A stretch of 64,000 nucleotides of DNA from DATGLG01 sp035294245 (GCA_035294245.1 DATGLG010000065.1:20409-84408); one strand, 5' to 3'; positions 1-9,791 are shown, counted from the first letter of the stretch. Translations and numbers: made by a program. Notes: generated from the letters alone by a model not told the origin.

Positions 1-95
1 TCGCCCACCGTCGAGAGATTTCCCTTGGCCGCCAGCGCATGCAGGCTCGAATCCATGAAATTCGCCACGACGATATCGGGTTCAGCGGCTTTCAT
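1..95 (-). CDS. Partial CDS leaving the left edge, unidentified
   Basis: An open minus-strand frame runs leftward out of the window. From the ATG at 95 it reads like ordinary protein (MKAAEPDIVVANFMDSS at the start), divergent from the next gene. The frame is also open upstream of this ATG with no other ATG, GTG or TTG close by, and the only nearby purine-rich sequence, GGGGAG, lies just three bases before the ATG, so the true start is uncertain. Only about 31 codons are visible and no family can be named. A plus-strand frame over the same bases is also open, which lowers confidence. Confidence 0.35.
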   Translation of the reverse strand, partial: MKAAEPDIVVANFMDSSLHALAAKGNLSTVG

Positions 96-235
96 AAGCT
101 CCCCGTGAAATTCGGCTCCTTCTAGGTTATGACAATCGGCCTGTCCAGCCGGCGCGGATGTGGCGGTCGAGAGTTCCGGTCTGCGTCCCGCGTCGTGCGC
201 GCGGCACCTCAGCCTCCAGCGGTGTTTCGCCTCGA

Positions 236-1837
236 ATGTTTGCGGCTTCCTCCTCTAGCTTCTTCATCTTGCGGCTTCCGCAGGCGCGCGATGCGCCGCG
301 CGTCGGCGTCTATCGCTTTCGCGGTGCCGGCGGTGCGGTCGCATGGCCCATGCGGGATGGCGCCAACCTCGGCCTGGCGGGTGCCTGGAACCTGCTCTTC
401 CGCCTGGGCTTTCTGCCGCAGGTCGTTGCGCTAGAAGGCCTCCCGCGCCCGAGGCGGGGCGACGTGTTGGTGGTCCCTGCACAACCGGGAAATGATCTCC
501 CGATCGGGTCGCTGCAGGAATGGCACGCCGCCGGCGGGATGATCCTCGCGAGTGGCGCTACCGAAGCGTGGAGCGGCTTATTGGGGGCCTCGCTGCGCGT
601 CGTGCGCGCCGGCTATCCCTACGCCGCTTTGGCGGCGGGAGGGGTTGAGAAGGTGCCGCAAGTCGTCGCTCCGCCTGGATGGCCGTTTCTCGCGGGCGAG
701 GCCGGGCGCGCGACGGCGCTCGGATATCTGCTGGCGCTGCGCGGTGAGCGACAGACGCCACAGCGAGCACTGATCACGCCGCTCACGGACGCACCGGCCG
801 TTCTGCGCCATGACGGCATCGTCTATCTAAACGGCGATCCCTTCGCCGCTTACCAGGCCTGGTTGCAAGGCCAGGAGGATCTCGGGCCCTGGCTCAACTG
901 GCGGCACCGTCTCTTCTGGCTCGACGAGCAGGCGGCGTTTCTGGGGCGGCTGCTCAGGCGCGCCGAGGTCGTCGAGCGCCTGCCGGGTCCTGGCATTCCG
1001 AGCCTCGCAGAGACGACCATCGTGCTCCGTCACGATCTCGATGCCTCGCGCGACACGGCCTATCTCGAGGCCGAAGTGGCGGCAGGGATTCCCGCCGTGC
1101 ACGCCATTCTCCACGACGAGAACACGGACTTCTGGCTAAAGGCCTTGGCGCGTCACGACGATCACGAGACCGCGCTCCACTACCACACCAACACCGAGCC
1201 CGCCCGATGGCGGCGCCGCGTTCCCTTCCTGCGACGGAGTTCAAGCCGCAGCGGCCCGGCTCATCGGCGATTGGTTGGGCGCGGCCTCGCGCGCCAAGTC
1301 GAATGGGCGCACGACCGCGGCATCGGGGTGGCGACGCTGCATCGGCATTGGAGCTATATCCTCTATCCTGAATTGGTCGACGCGCTCGATGCCGTCTATC
1401 GCACGCTGCCGGACGTCACGGGTAGCAGCAGCTTCTTTCGCGGCCAGGTGCTCCGCTGGGGCGCGCGCGATGCTGGGGAAAGCGTCGGCTCTTTCCCCGA
1501 TGCGCAATTCCCAAGCTGGCTTCCTTTTCGGCTCGCGCATGCAGGGGACGATGGCCGCATGCTTGCGGGTTGGGAATCCACCTCGGTGATGGAAATCGAG
1601 CCGGACCTCCTCGAGCAAATGCTCGATCATCACATTCCCGAGCTGGCTCAGCGTGTCTTTACCCTTTGCTTCCATCCCGCCCATGCGCGGCGCCCGACCT
1701 TCACGCCCCAGGGATCGCTCGCCGATTTCCGGCGCATTCTCGGCATCATCCGCGCACGAAGCCTGCCTTGCCTCACCTTGGCCGAAGTCTATCGCCGCTT
1801 TTCGGCCGCGGCCCAACAGCAGGGTGGAGCGCCTTGA
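236..1837 (+). CDS. Polysaccharide deacetylase-like (NodB-fold) protein
   Basis: A 533-residue protein from the ATG at 236; the frame is open further upstream but those residues look non-coding. An RHDLDAS motif (His-Asp-Leu-Asp at about 266-269) resembles the metal-binding start of NodB-type carbohydrate esterases, and CFHPAH (about 478-483) could supply the late histidines. The N-terminal half (about 1-250) looks like a separate domain of unknown role. It heads a glycan cluster and its stop overlaps the TTG start of the methyltransferase that follows, so the two are probably co-translated. A role in trimming acetyl groups from a surface glycan is inference from motif and context. Confidence 0.6.
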   Translation: MFAASSSSFFILRLPQARDAPRVGVYRFRGAGGAVAWPMRDGANLGLAGAWNLLFRLGFLPQVVALEGLPRPRRGDVLVVPAQPGNDLPIGSLQEWHAAGGMILASGATEAWSGLLGASLRVVRAGYPYAALAAGGVEKVPQVVAPPGWPFLAGEAGRATALGYLLALRGERQTPQRALITPLTDAPAVLRHDGIVYLNGDPFAAYQAWLQGQEDLGPWLNWRHRLFWLDEQAAFLGRLLRRAEVVERLPGPGIPSLAETTIVLRHDLDASRDTAYLEAEVAAGIPAVHAILHDENTDFWLKALARHDDHETALHYHTNTEPARWRRRVPFLRRSSSRSGPAHRRLVGRGLARQVEWAHDRGIGVATLHRHWSYILYPELVDALDAVYRTLPDVTGSSSFFRGQVLRWGARDAGESVGSFPDAQFPSWLPFRLAHAGDDGRMLAGWESTSVMEIEPDLLEQMLDHHIPELAQRVFTLCFHPAHARRPTFTPQGSLADFRRILGIIRARSLPCLTLAEVYRRFSAAAQQQGGAP

Positions 1838-2550
1838 AGAAGCCCACACTCCTCGACCGCGCCGTGATGGCGTCCTTGCGGCGCTTCTTCGACGAGCGCG
1901 CAATGTCCGCGAACCTGGCGATCAGGAACGGCTACGGCGCGGTCGAGGATAGCGAGCTCGTATCTTTTTACGATGACCTCTATCGGGACCTCGATCGCCA
2001 CCTGCAAGCTGGTCCCGGACAACGGGTGCTCGATGTCGGTTGCGGCACTGGGGAAATCTTGAGCCGGCTTGCAGCCTCGAGCGGCCAGGCGATTGGAATC
2101 GACATCGCCCCCAACATGGTTCGGGCGGCACGCGAGAGGGGTCTCGACGCCCGGATCTATGACGGCGCGCGGTTTCCTTTTCCCGACGCCGCATTCGACC
2201 GCGTGCTAATGAATTTCGTTCTGATCAACGTGCCCCAAGCGACGCTCGCGCAGCGCCTCATCGAGGAGGCGCTCCGGGTCCTGGCGCCCGGAGGGCGGCT
2301 TCTCGTCGGCACGAATCCGAAGCCGTCGCAGAATTCGTTTGCCGTCGTGCGGGATCTCGGCCCGTATCGGCGCCTGAGGGAGTTGATCTCCATGCGCCTG
2401 CGCTCCCGCGATTTCTGGGTCGTCTGTTACGACTACGCCTTCTTCATGGCGTTCTTTGAGCGATGCGCGCTCTCAGCCGTCCACGTGGTGGGCGCTGCGG
2501 TCGGGCATCCGTCGATGAAGGGAAAATTCCACGTTCTGATGTGCAAATGA
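1834..2550 (+). CDS. Class I SAM-dependent methyltransferase
   Basis: A 238-residue protein. The TTG start at 1834 is chosen because it overlaps the upstream TGA (TTGA) and has AGGGTGGAG just before it; an ATG at 1867 is the alternative. SAM motif I is VLDVGCGTG at residues 65-73, followed by an acidic GIDIAPNM segment and LAPGGRLLVG near 145, the usual order for a UbiE/BioC-like Rossmann methyltransferase. Target unknown; its place between a deacetylase and a FemAB-like protein suggests modification of a glycan or glycolipid. Confidence 0.75.
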   Translation: MKKPTLLDRAVMASLRRFFDERAMSANLAIRNGYGAVEDSELVSFYDDLYRDLDRHLQAGPGQRVLDVGCGTGEILSRLAASSGQAIGIDIAPNMVRAARERGLDARIYDGARFPFPDAAFDRVLMNFVLINVPQATLAQRLIEEALRVLAPGGRLLVGTNPKPSQNSFAVVRDLGPYRRLRELISMRLRSRDFWVVCYDYAFFMAFFERCALSAVHVVGAAVGHPSMKGKFHVLMCK

Positions 2551-2590
2551 GGGCGGGCACTCAGTGCGCACCAGCCCGTAAAGGTCGGCT

Positions 2591-3706
2591 GTGACTCTCA
2601 GCTTCGTCCCGTTCGAGAAGGAAGATCCTCGGGCCTGGTCCGCCTTCGTCGATTCGTGCGACGAGGCCTGGTTACCGCATCGCCCGGAATTCCTCGCCGC
2701 ATCCCCGGAAGACTGCTCCTTCTCGTTGCGCCGGAATGGCGAGCTTATCGGCGTTTGCGCTCTGGCGCGCCAGAGGCAGGGCCGCGCCGCCGCCGTGCTC
2801 TACGGGGCGGGACTCGCCCTGGCATCGACGGTCGCATTCCACGATATCGTCGACGATTTCCGTGCGGAACTCCACGCGCTCGTCGCGCGCCAGGGGGCGC
2901 TTGCGGTGCAATTCAATCAGCCGCCCTTGTCGCCTGCTTTGGCGGGGCGTCGTTATGCCGATTCAATTCTGATGGAGCTCGGTTTCTCGTGCGGCCTCCG
3001 GTGGGGCTTCAATCTCGATTACGTCACGGGGTTCCATACGGTCATCGAGCTTTCCCATGAGATGGGCGCCATCCTCAAGGGGTTCACCAAAGGGAACCGC
3101 GCCTGTGTCGCGCGCTGCCGTCGCCTCGCGGCAACGGCCGAATTCAGCGATGCGGCGCGCTTTTCCGATGGACATTGGGATGCCTTCGTCAATATTCATC
3201 GGGCGACTTATGCACGAACGGGTGCTGCTGCCTTCTCCGAGGAGCATCTCGCGCGGCTCAAGCGGCACGCCCAGGCGGGCTTCATCGCCTTGGCGGCCTT
3301 AAGGCTCGACGGGGAGCTCGTCGCGGCCATCCTTCTCGAGACGTATAAGGGCGGGGCGAATTACCTCGCGGGCGGCTGTCGCGACGACGCCCAGAAGCTC
3401 GGTGCCATGGTTTATCTGCACTTTCTCGCTATGGAGAGAATGAAGCTCGCCGGCTACCGTTATTATTGTATGGGGCCGTCGTTCCCGGCACTCCGAGGCA
3501 CCAAGATGGGTGCCATCGGTGACTTCAAGCGCCGATTCGGCGGCGCCAAATGGGATATCCTCGCCGGCGAGCTGGTCACGGACCGACGGTTGTATTGGCG
3601 GCGGATCCTACTGCCTCGGGCGGTCAAATTCATTGGCGCTCGAGGATTTCTGCCGTCGGGCTTGGCGCGGATGTGGAATCGCCTTCGCAACCGGGGCGCG
3701 GCGTGA
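2591..3706 (+). CDS. FemAB/GNAT-type N-acyltransferase
   Basis: A 371-residue protein with a GTG start. The C-terminal half carries a GNAT fold as seen in FemAB-like proteins: a KGNR segment, a central EEHLARLK helix, a strand ending in LLETYKG, and the closing GAIGDFKRRFGG followed by WDILAGEL, which is typical of the CelD/FemAB-like acetyltransferases found in exopolysaccharide loci. Such enzymes transfer an acyl or aminoacyl group to a sugar amine; the acceptor cannot be read here. Follows the methyltransferase by 40 bases, same strand. Confidence 0.65.
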   Translation: MTLSFVPFEKEDPRAWSAFVDSCDEAWLPHRPEFLAASPEDCSFSLRRNGELIGVCALARQRQGRAAAVLYGAGLALASTVAFHDIVDDFRAELHALVARQGALAVQFNQPPLSPALAGRRYADSILMELGFSCGLRWGFNLDYVTGFHTVIELSHEMGAILKGFTKGNRACVARCRRLAATAEFSDAARFSDGHWDAFVNIHRATYARTGAAAFSEEHLARLKRHAQAGFIALAALRLDGELVAAILLETYKGGANYLAGGCRDDAQKLGAMVYLHFLAMERMKLAGYRYYCMGPSFPALRGTKMGAIGDFKRRFGGAKWDILAGELVTDRRLYWRRILLPRAVKFIGARGFLPSGLARMWNRLRNRGAA

Positions 3707-3791
3707 TACGAGGCGCGCGATGATTCGATACTCCCGGCAGGCGTAACGAGAAGATCGGCGTTCATGCTCCAAGCTTTAGCGGAATAAGGCG

Positions 3792-5591
3792 ATGGCCTCT
3801 CGCGCTACGAGCTTCGGCGTTAGGCTCGCCCGCGATCTTTGGCAGAAGCTGGGCTGGCGCCTGGGCTTGTTTCTCGTCCTCGCCGTCCTCGGCGGTTTGA
3901 CGGATGGCATAGCCATGGCGCTGCTCTTCCCCTTGGTGGGTGCCCTCGGCATCGGGGGTGCGGAAAACAACGCCGTGAGCGCGGCGGCGGCGAGGCTTTT
4001 CGCGTTCCTTGGGATGCCGAACAGCCTCCTTTCCGTTGGGGCCGTGCTGATCGTTGCCTTCGTTCTTCAGAGTGCCCTGGCGCTTGCGGCGGGGTGGCTC
4101 GCCGCGGCGCTCAGCGCGGATTACGTCGTCGCCTGGCGCCTCAGCCTGCTCCGGCGGCTCATGGATGCCGGCTGGCCCTTTTATCTCAACAAGCGGGCTG
4201 GCGAGCTGCAGAGCCGGCTCTTCAACGACTGCCAATGGCTTGGCTTGGCTTTCTTCACCGCGACCCAGATGCTGTCTACGGCACTCGTCGCCGTCATCTA
4301 TGTCGTTCTGGCCTTGCTGGCGTCTTGGCAGATCACGCTCGCGCTGACTGCGATCGCGCTCGTCATCATCGGTCTGACGCATCCGATCATCCGTCGCGGC
4401 GAAAACCTCGGGAACCGCATCACGGCGAAGAATGCGGAGTTCAATTCGCTGTCAAACGAGATCTTCAACGGCATGAAGGCCGTGAAGGCCACGGCTTCGG
4501 AGGACTTCGTTACGGGGCAGTTCAGCGAGCTTTTCGGCGCGCTGCGGAAACTCTATTTCTGGACGAACTTCAATGTCAGCCTTCTCAAGGCGAGCTTCGA
4601 GACGGTCTCGATCATCGCTCTCGTCGCCATGCTCATTGTCACCGTCGAATACTTCCATGTCGATTTCTCGACGATCATGGTAGTGCTTGCGCTCTTCGTC
4701 CGGCTCTATCCGCGAATCGGCACGTTTCAGCAGAATTTGCAGTCGACGGTCTTCTATACGGGCAGCCTGCGTGCGCTCGATGCGGCAGTCGAAGAGAGCG
4801 CCGCGGCACAAGAGCAGGATCCTGGTCACGACGTGCCGGCGCGCGTCCTCCGCGAGGGGCAAAATCTCGTATTGCGCGACGTCATCGCGGGGTATGGCGG
4901 AACGCCCGTTCTCGACGGCCTCACCCTCGAGATTCCCGCGGGGGCGACGGTCGGCATCGTTGGCGCCTCGGGCGCCGGCAAGACCACCTTGCTCGACTGC
5001 CTGTTGCGCTTGATCGAGCCAAGCGCCGGCGCCGTCCTCGTCGATGGCGAGCCGCTTCAAGCCTTGTCGCTACGGAATTGGCGCCGCTCGGTCGGCTATG
5101 TCGCGCAGGATACCGTGCTCTTCAACGCCTCGATCCGCGACAATATCGCTTGGGGCAACGACGACTATGATGAAACCGCCATCATCGAAGCGGCGCGCCG
5201 TGCGCACGCCCACGGCTTCATCATGGAGACGGCGCAGGGCTATGAGACGGTCATTGGCGATCGCGGCGTCCGCCTGTCGGGCGGTCAGCGGCAGCGTCTC
5301 GGCCTCGCTCGCGCCCTTCTCGGCCGAAAGTCGCTTCTGATCCTCGACGAGGCCACGAGCGCCCTCGATTCAGACGCCGAGGCGAAAGTGATGGAGGCGG
5401 TGCGCGCGCTCCATGGCAGCCTGACCATCATCATCGTCGCCCATCGCCTGTCCACGGTCCGCTACGCCGACCGCATCCATGTGCTCGATGCAGGCCGGGT
5501 CATCGAATCCGGCACTTGGGCCGAGCTCCTCGCTCATGACGGGGCCTTCGCGCGGCTGTGGGCGATGCAAAGCGACCATCCGGCGCCATGA
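3792..5591 (+). CDS. ABC transporter, fused permease and ATPase (MsbA/PglK-like)
   Basis: A 599-residue half-transporter: six hydrophobic segments in about 20-320, then the nucleotide-binding domain. Walker A is GASGAGKTT (about 391-399), the signature is LSGGQRQRLGLARALL (about 495-510), Walker B is LLILDEATSALD (about 515) and the switch His sits in IIVAHRLS. This is the architecture of homodimeric lipid or lipid-linked oligosaccharide flippases. Its stop overlaps the next start (ATGA), coupling it to a polytopic sugar-transferase-like protein. Export or flipping of a glycolipid is inferred. Confidence 0.85.
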   Translation: MASRATSFGVRLARDLWQKLGWRLGLFLVLAVLGGLTDGIAMALLFPLVGALGIGGAENNAVSAAAARLFAFLGMPNSLLSVGAVLIVAFVLQSALALAAGWLAAALSADYVVAWRLSLLRRLMDAGWPFYLNKRAGELQSRLFNDCQWLGLAFFTATQMLSTALVAVIYVVLALLASWQITLALTAIALVIIGLTHPIIRRGENLGNRITAKNAEFNSLSNEIFNGMKAVKATASEDFVTGQFSELFGALRKLYFWTNFNVSLLKASFETVSIIALVAMLIVTVEYFHVDFSTIMVVLALFVRLYPRIGTFQQNLQSTVFYTGSLRALDAAVEESAAAQEQDPGHDVPARVLREGQNLVLRDVIAGYGGTPVLDGLTLEIPAGATVGIVGASGAGKTTLLDCLLRLIEPSAGAVLVDGEPLQALSLRNWRRSVGYVAQDTVLFNASIRDNIAWGNDDYDETAIIEAARRAHAHGFIMETAQGYETVIGDRGVRLSGGQRQRLGLARALLGRKSLLILDEATSALDSDAEAKVMEAVRALHGSLTIIIVAHRLSTVRYADRIHVLDAGRVIESGTWAELLAHDGAFARLWAMQSDHPAP

Positions 5592-7099
5592 TCACCGGCG
5601 CCGCTCCGCTATGGCAGGCCGTGGCGTGGCTGCCGCTCGCCCTCGCTCTCTTTTCATTGGGCCGGCTTGCGCCCATCTGGCGATTCCGCCACCAGGGATG
5701 CGACGCCTATTTCTTCCTGCAATGCGCCGAGGCCTTCCGGCGCGACCGGCGCGTCCCCATCGAGCTTTCCGGCCTCTATCTCCTCGAGCCACGGGAGCAG
5801 TGGTATCCGCCGCTCTTCCCGGTACTCCTCGGCGTGCTGCCGGAGCGCTGGGTGGCGCGCGGTTATTGGGCGCTCAACACCATCGTCGATATGGCGATTG
5901 CGGCCGCGCTTTTCATATGGGTTGCGGAGACGGCGGATTTCGCACGCGCCTGGGCTGCGCTTCTCCTCTATGCCACCGACGCGAATTTCGTGAGCGAGTA
6001 TCGCGGCCTGACCTCGCGGCCTTTATCCGCGGTGCTCTACGGCATCTTCGTGATCGCTGCGGCGCTTGCCGCCCTTCAGGGCATGACTTGGCTTATCGTC
6101 GCGGCAATCGCCGGGATGCTGGTGATCTATACCCATAAGCTCACGACTCAGCTCCTGTGGTTCGCGGTGCCGTTCCTGACAGCGCTACGCGGCGAATGGG
6201 TCTGGCTGGCGGCGCTTGCAGGAGCCTATCTTCTTGCGCTCGCCGTCAAGCCGAGCCTCTTCGTCAAGGTGCAACGCGCCCATTGGGACATCGTGGCCTT
6301 CTGGCATCGCAACTGGAATCTGCTCGGCGCGCATCAAATCCGCAATTCGCCGGTCTATGGCCGTGAGGCGGCGCATGCCGGGTTCCATCGTGGCGACGGG
6401 CCGCGGATCCTTGTCGTGCATGGCAAGCGGCTTTTCCTTCAGAATCCCTGGGTGCTGATGTTGCTCCCGGCAGCGCTGCAGAGCCGCTGGGCCCCGCTTG
6501 ACCTCCTCTTCGTCCAACTGACCGCGGCAACTTACCTGTGGGCGGCCGCGACGCTGCTGATCCCTTGGCTGCGCTCTCTCGGCGAAGGAACCAAATACGT
6601 CAAATATGCGACCCCTTTCACACTTGCGCTTGCCATGCGGAGCATCGCCGATGGAAGCCTCCTGGCTTGGGCCATCGGCGCTCTGTGCCTCGGCCTTCAC
6701 CTTTACCATTACCAGCGCATCTGCCGGGAATTGTCGCAGGTCCGCCAGGAGAGCGGCAGCCTCAACCCGAGCCTGCAAGCGATGATCGAGCGCTTCCGGA
6801 AAGATGCCGCCGCGCGCATCCTGTGCCTGCCGGCCCAGCTTGCCGATCTGATCGCCTATGCCTCCCGCCGGCCGGTGCTGTGGGGCACCCATGGCTACGG
6901 ATTCAAGCAGGTCGAGTCGTTTTTCCCGGTGCTTCGGCAGCCTGTGGAAGCGCTCATGCGCGCGCATGGTTTGACTTATCTGCTCGTCGACTCGCGATAC
7001 GTGGAGCCCGGGGAGCTGCGCCTCCCGAGGCAATTCACGCTGGTCCTGGTCAGCGAAAGCTATCGCTTGTTCGCCTGGAGCGAGGCGAGGGAAGACTGA
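5588..7099 (+). CDS. Polytopic membrane protein, GT-C glycosyltransferase-like
   Basis: A 503-residue protein starting at the ATG that overlaps the ABC transporter stop. It has about ten hydrophobic segments and an early lumenal acidic loop (QGCDAYFFLQ, about 36-45), as in GT-C-fold enzymes that use polyprenyl-phosphate sugars. The soluble C-terminal part (about 400-503) is mixed alpha/beta and recalls the periplasmic domain of such enzymes. No exact family is recognised. The overlapping position with a flippase and a GT4 transferase supports a role in glycan assembly. Confidence 0.6.
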   Translation: MITGAAPLWQAVAWLPLALALFSLGRLAPIWRFRHQGCDAYFFLQCAEAFRRDRRVPIELSGLYLLEPREQWYPPLFPVLLGVLPERWVARGYWALNTIVDMAIAAALFIWVAETADFARAWAALLLYATDANFVSEYRGLTSRPLSAVLYGIFVIAAALAALQGMTWLIVAAIAGMLVIYTHKLTTQLLWFAVPFLTALRGEWVWLAALAGAYLLALAVKPSLFVKVQRAHWDIVAFWHRNWNLLGAHQIRNSPVYGREAAHAGFHRGDGPRILVVHGKRLFLQNPWVLMLLPAALQSRWAPLDLLFVQLTAATYLWAAATLLIPWLRSLGEGTKYVKYATPFTLALAMRSIADGSLLAWAIGALCLGLHLYHYQRICRELSQVRQESGSLNPSLQAMIERFRKDAAARILCLPAQLADLIAYASRRPVLWGTHGYGFKQVESFFPVLRQPVEALMRAHGLTYLLVDSRYVEPGELRLPRQFTLVLVSESYRLFAWSEARED

Positions 7100-8269
7100 A
7101 TGCGCTCCATTTTCTACGTGATCGGGACCCTCGATATCGGCGGCGCCGAGCGCCACCTGGCGCAGCTCGCGCGATATCTCGCCCCGCAGCGATGGCACCC
7201 CACGATTGCATGTCTGAGCGGGCGGGGCGCCTTGATCCCCGAGCTTCGGCAGAGCGGTATCGAAATTCTCGAAGCACCCTGCGCCGGCTGGGCGGGGCGC
7301 GCGCCGCGCTTTCTTTTTCGCCCGCTGCGGTTGCTCATCGTCTCGCTCTGGCTCCTGCGCGTATTGCGGCAGCGGCGTCCCGATGTCGTGCATTTCTTCC
7401 TGCCGGCGTCCTATCTCATCGGCGCGCCCTGCGCGCTTCTGGCCGGCTGCCGCCGACTCGTCATGAGCCGCCGCAGCTTGAATTTTTATCAGAGGCGACG
7501 TTGGGGTACCGCGCGGCTGGAGCGGTGGCTGCATGGGCGCATGGTGGCCGTTCTCGGCAACAGCGAGGCGGTCGTGCGGGACTTGCGCGCCGAGGGCGTT
7601 CCAGCCGCTCGCCTGCGGATGATTTCGAACGGCGTCGATCTCGCGCGCTTCTCCGCCCTGCCCGATAGAGCCGCGGCGCGCCGCAAGCTCGGCATCGCCG
7701 ACTCGTGCTTCGTCATGGTCATCGTCGCCAATCTTATTCCCTATAAGGGCCACAGGGATTTGCTCGCGGCCCTTGGCATTGTCGGCGGCCGTTTGCCGCA
7801 GCCTTGGCGTCTTCTCTGCGTCGGCCGCGATGATGGGATCGGCGATGCCTTGCGCGCCGAAGCGGCGCGCTATGGGATCGGGGGCAATATCGCCTGGCTC
7901 GGGGTGCGGGAGGATGTCCCCGAGCTGCTCGCCGCCGCCAATTTGGCGCTGCTCTGCTCGCACGAGGAGGGCTTTTCCAACGCCGTGCTCGAAGCCATGG
8001 CGGCGGGGCTGCCCGTGGTCGCAACGGATGTCGGCGGCAACCGCGAGGCGGTGATCGACGGTGTGACCGGCATCATCGTGCCGCCGCACGATCCCGGTCG
8101 CCTCGGCGAGGCCATTCTCGAGATTGCCCATGCGGGCGAGCAGGCTTGCGCGATGGGGCGCGCCGGTCGTGCACGAATCGCCGAGCATTTCGCGATCGAG
8201 TCCGCCTTCCAGCGCTACGAGGCGCTCTATGAGGAGCTCCTGGACGGCGACGGGGCGCGGCTTGGCTAG
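7100..8269 (+). CDS. Glycosyltransferase family 4
   Basis: A 389-residue GT-B protein starting directly after the previous stop. The N-terminal domain begins with a Rossmann strand and the GT4 donor-side motif GGAERHLAQLA (about 15-25). The C-terminal Glycos_transf_1 domain has NLIPYKGHRDLL and the E-x7-E motif region HEEGFSNAVLEAMAAGLPVV, followed by ATDVGGNREAV. It transfers a sugar from a nucleotide donor at the cytoplasmic face. Its stop overlaps the convergent wbpD-like stop by four bases. Confidence 0.88.
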   Translation: MRSIFYVIGTLDIGGAERHLAQLARYLAPQRWHPTIACLSGRGALIPELRQSGIEILEAPCAGWAGRAPRFLFRPLRLLIVSLWLLRVLRQRRPDVVHFFLPASYLIGAPCALLAGCRRLVMSRRSLNFYQRRRWGTARLERWLHGRMVAVLGNSEAVVRDLRAEGVPAARLRMISNGVDLARFSALPDRAAARRKLGIADSCFVMVIVANLIPYKGHRDLLAALGIVGGRLPQPWRLLCVGRDDGIGDALRAEAARYGIGGNIAWLGVREDVPELLAAANLALLCSHEEGFSNAVLEAMAAGLPVVATDVGGNREAVIDGVTGIIVPPHDPGRLGEAILEIAHAGEQACAMGRAGRARIAEHFAIESAFQRYEALYEELLDGDGARLG

Positions 8270-8844
8270 GCCGGATCCTCGATCAGGCGCTCGGGGCCGG
8301 CGAGACGATAGCGCCGCCCCTCGCGCGGGCAGACGAGATCGGGGCCAAGCCGCTCGCCGGCATGACTCATCCAGCCGATGCGCCGCGCCGGCGTGCCCAC
8401 GACGAGGGCGTGGGCCGGCACGTCGCGCGTGACGACGGCACCCGCCCCGACGAAGGCGTATTCGCCGATCGTGACGCCGCAGATGATCGTGCAATTGGCG
8501 CCTAGGGTGGCGCCGCGCCTCACCACGGTATCTTTGTATTCGTCCTTGCGCGAGACCTCGGCGCGCGGATTGAGCACATTGGTGAAGACCATGCTGGGGC
8601 CGCAGAAGACGCCGTCCTCCAGCGTCACGTTGTCATAGACCGAGACATTGTTCTGGATGCGCACATTGTTGCCGATCTTGACCTTGTTTCCGACGAAGAC
8701 GTTTTGTCCCAGGGAGCAACCCGACCCGATCTCCGCGCCGGCGCAAACGTGAACCCAATGCCAGATGCGCGTGCCGCGCCCGATGCGGGCACCCGCGTCG
8801 ACGATCGCGGTCTCGTGAACGAAGCTGTCGTCGACGGTACTCAT
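8266..8844 (-). CDS. wbpD: WbpD/WlbB-like UDP-sugar N-acetyltransferase
   Basis: A 192-residue left-handed beta-helix protein. Imperfect hexapeptide repeats ([LIV]-G-x4) run through about 20-150 (VDAGARIGRGTRIWHW, IGSGCSLGQNVFVGN, IGNNVRIQNNVSVYD). The family acetylates UDP-GlcNAc3NA to the 2,3-diacetamido uronate. It overlaps the dehydrogenase gene upstream by four bases, exactly the wbpB-wbpD partnership known for UDP-ManNAc3NAcA synthesis. Other 3-amino-sugar acetyltransferases of this fold cannot be excluded. Confidence 0.8.
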   Translation of the reverse strand: MSTVDDSFVHETAIVDAGARIGRGTRIWHWVHVCAGAEIGSGCSLGQNVFVGNKVKIGNNVRIQNNVSVYDNVTLEDGVFCGPSMVFTNVLNPRAEVSRKDEYKDTVVRRGATLGANCTIICGVTIGEYAFVGAGAVVTRDVPAHALVVGTPARRIGWMSHAGERLGPDLVCPREGRRYRLAGPERLIEDPA

Positions 8845-9791
8845 GATTGGGTTTCGACGCGGAGGCAGAAGGGATGATAGTCGCCCTTGCGGCCGACGGG
8901 CGCGCTCGTACGGATCGTATAGACGGTCTCAATGCTCGGCCGCGCCTCGGCAATGCCGAAGCCGCCGCCACGGAGGATGTCGGCGTAGCTCTCGGTGTGC
9001 AGGTCGGTGAAGCCGTCGCTGAACTCCACCTCCTCGCCGTCGACGGTGATCGAGCGATAGGTCCGCTTGCCGGTCCGCAGCCGCTCCGCGGGTAGGTGGG
9101 CGGCGTTGATCGAGAGGAACCAGCGCACGCGCGCCTGCCTGAACTCGAGCAGGCCCGCCGCCGCGTCCGGCCGATGGATGTGGACGACGCTGCCGGTCGC
9201 GGGGCCGAACACCCAGCCAAGCATGTCGAAAAAGTGGACGCCGATATTGGTGGCAATACCCCCCGATTTCTGCGTCTCTCCCTTCCAGCTCGTGAAGTAC
9301 CAGTGCCCGCGCGCGGTCAGGTAGGTGAGGTCGACGTCGAAGACGCGGCTCTTCGCCGCGGCGATGCGCTCGCGCAGGGCGCGGATCGAGGGGTGCAGCC
9401 GCAGCTGGAGGATGTTGTAGATGCGCTTGTCGCTCTCTTTCTCGATCTCCGCGAGCGCCTCGAGGTTCCAGGGGTTCAGCACCAGCGGCTTCTCGCAGAT
9501 CGCGTGGGCATGGCTGCGCAGGGCAAAGCGGATATGGGCATCGTGCAGGTAGTTGGGCGAGCAGATGGCGACATAGTCGATCGCCGCGCCGCGCCGGCGG
9601 CGCTTGTCGATGTGGCGGTCGAAACGCTCGAACTCGGTGAAGAAATCGGCATCGGGAAAATAGCTGTCGATGATGCCGACGCTGTCATTGGGGTCGAGCG
9701 CGGCAATCAGGGCGTTGCCGGTCTCCTTGATCGCCTTCATGTGGCGCGGGGCGACATAGCCGGCCGCGCCGATCAGAGCGAAATTCTTCAT
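8841..9791 (-). CDS. wbpB: WbpB/WlbA-like UDP-GlcNAcA 3-dehydrogenase
   Basis: A 316-residue Gfo/Idh/MocA oxidoreductase. The Rossmann start is ALIGAAGYVAPRHM; the catalytic-lysine motif CEKPLVLNPWN lies at about 99-109, a signature of the WlbA/WbpB group, and GGIATNIGVHFFDML (about 180-194) matches the substrate loop. It oxidises the C3 hydroxyl of UDP-N-acetylglucosaminuronate before transamination. ATG 9791 is preferred over the adjoining GTG 9794 because AAGGA lies at a workable distance. The transaminase (WbpE), C6 dehydrogenase (WbpA) and epimerase (WbpI) are not in the window. Confidence 0.85.
   Translation of the reverse strand: MKNFALIGAAGYVAPRHMKAIKETGNALIAALDPNDSVGIIDSYFPDADFFTEFERFDRHIDKRRRRGAAIDYVAICSPNYLHDAHIRFALRSHAHAICEKPLVLNPWNLEALAEIEKESDKRIYNILQLRLHPSIRALRERIAAAKSRVFDVDLTYLTARGHWYFTSWKGETQKSGGIATNIGVHFFDMLGWVFGPATGSVVHIHRPDAAAGLLEFRQARVRWFLSINAAHLPAERLRTGKRTYRSITVDGEEVEFSDGFTDLHTESYADILRGGGFGIAEARPSIETVYTIRTSAPVGRKGDYHPFCLRVETQS

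Noticed and set aside
6185..8494. A 769-codon minus-strand open frame
   Set aside because: It lies antisense to the GT-C-like, GT4 and wbpD-like genes, which have clear motifs and overlaps; the frame has Arg/Ala/Gly-biased composition typical of GC-rich shadows.
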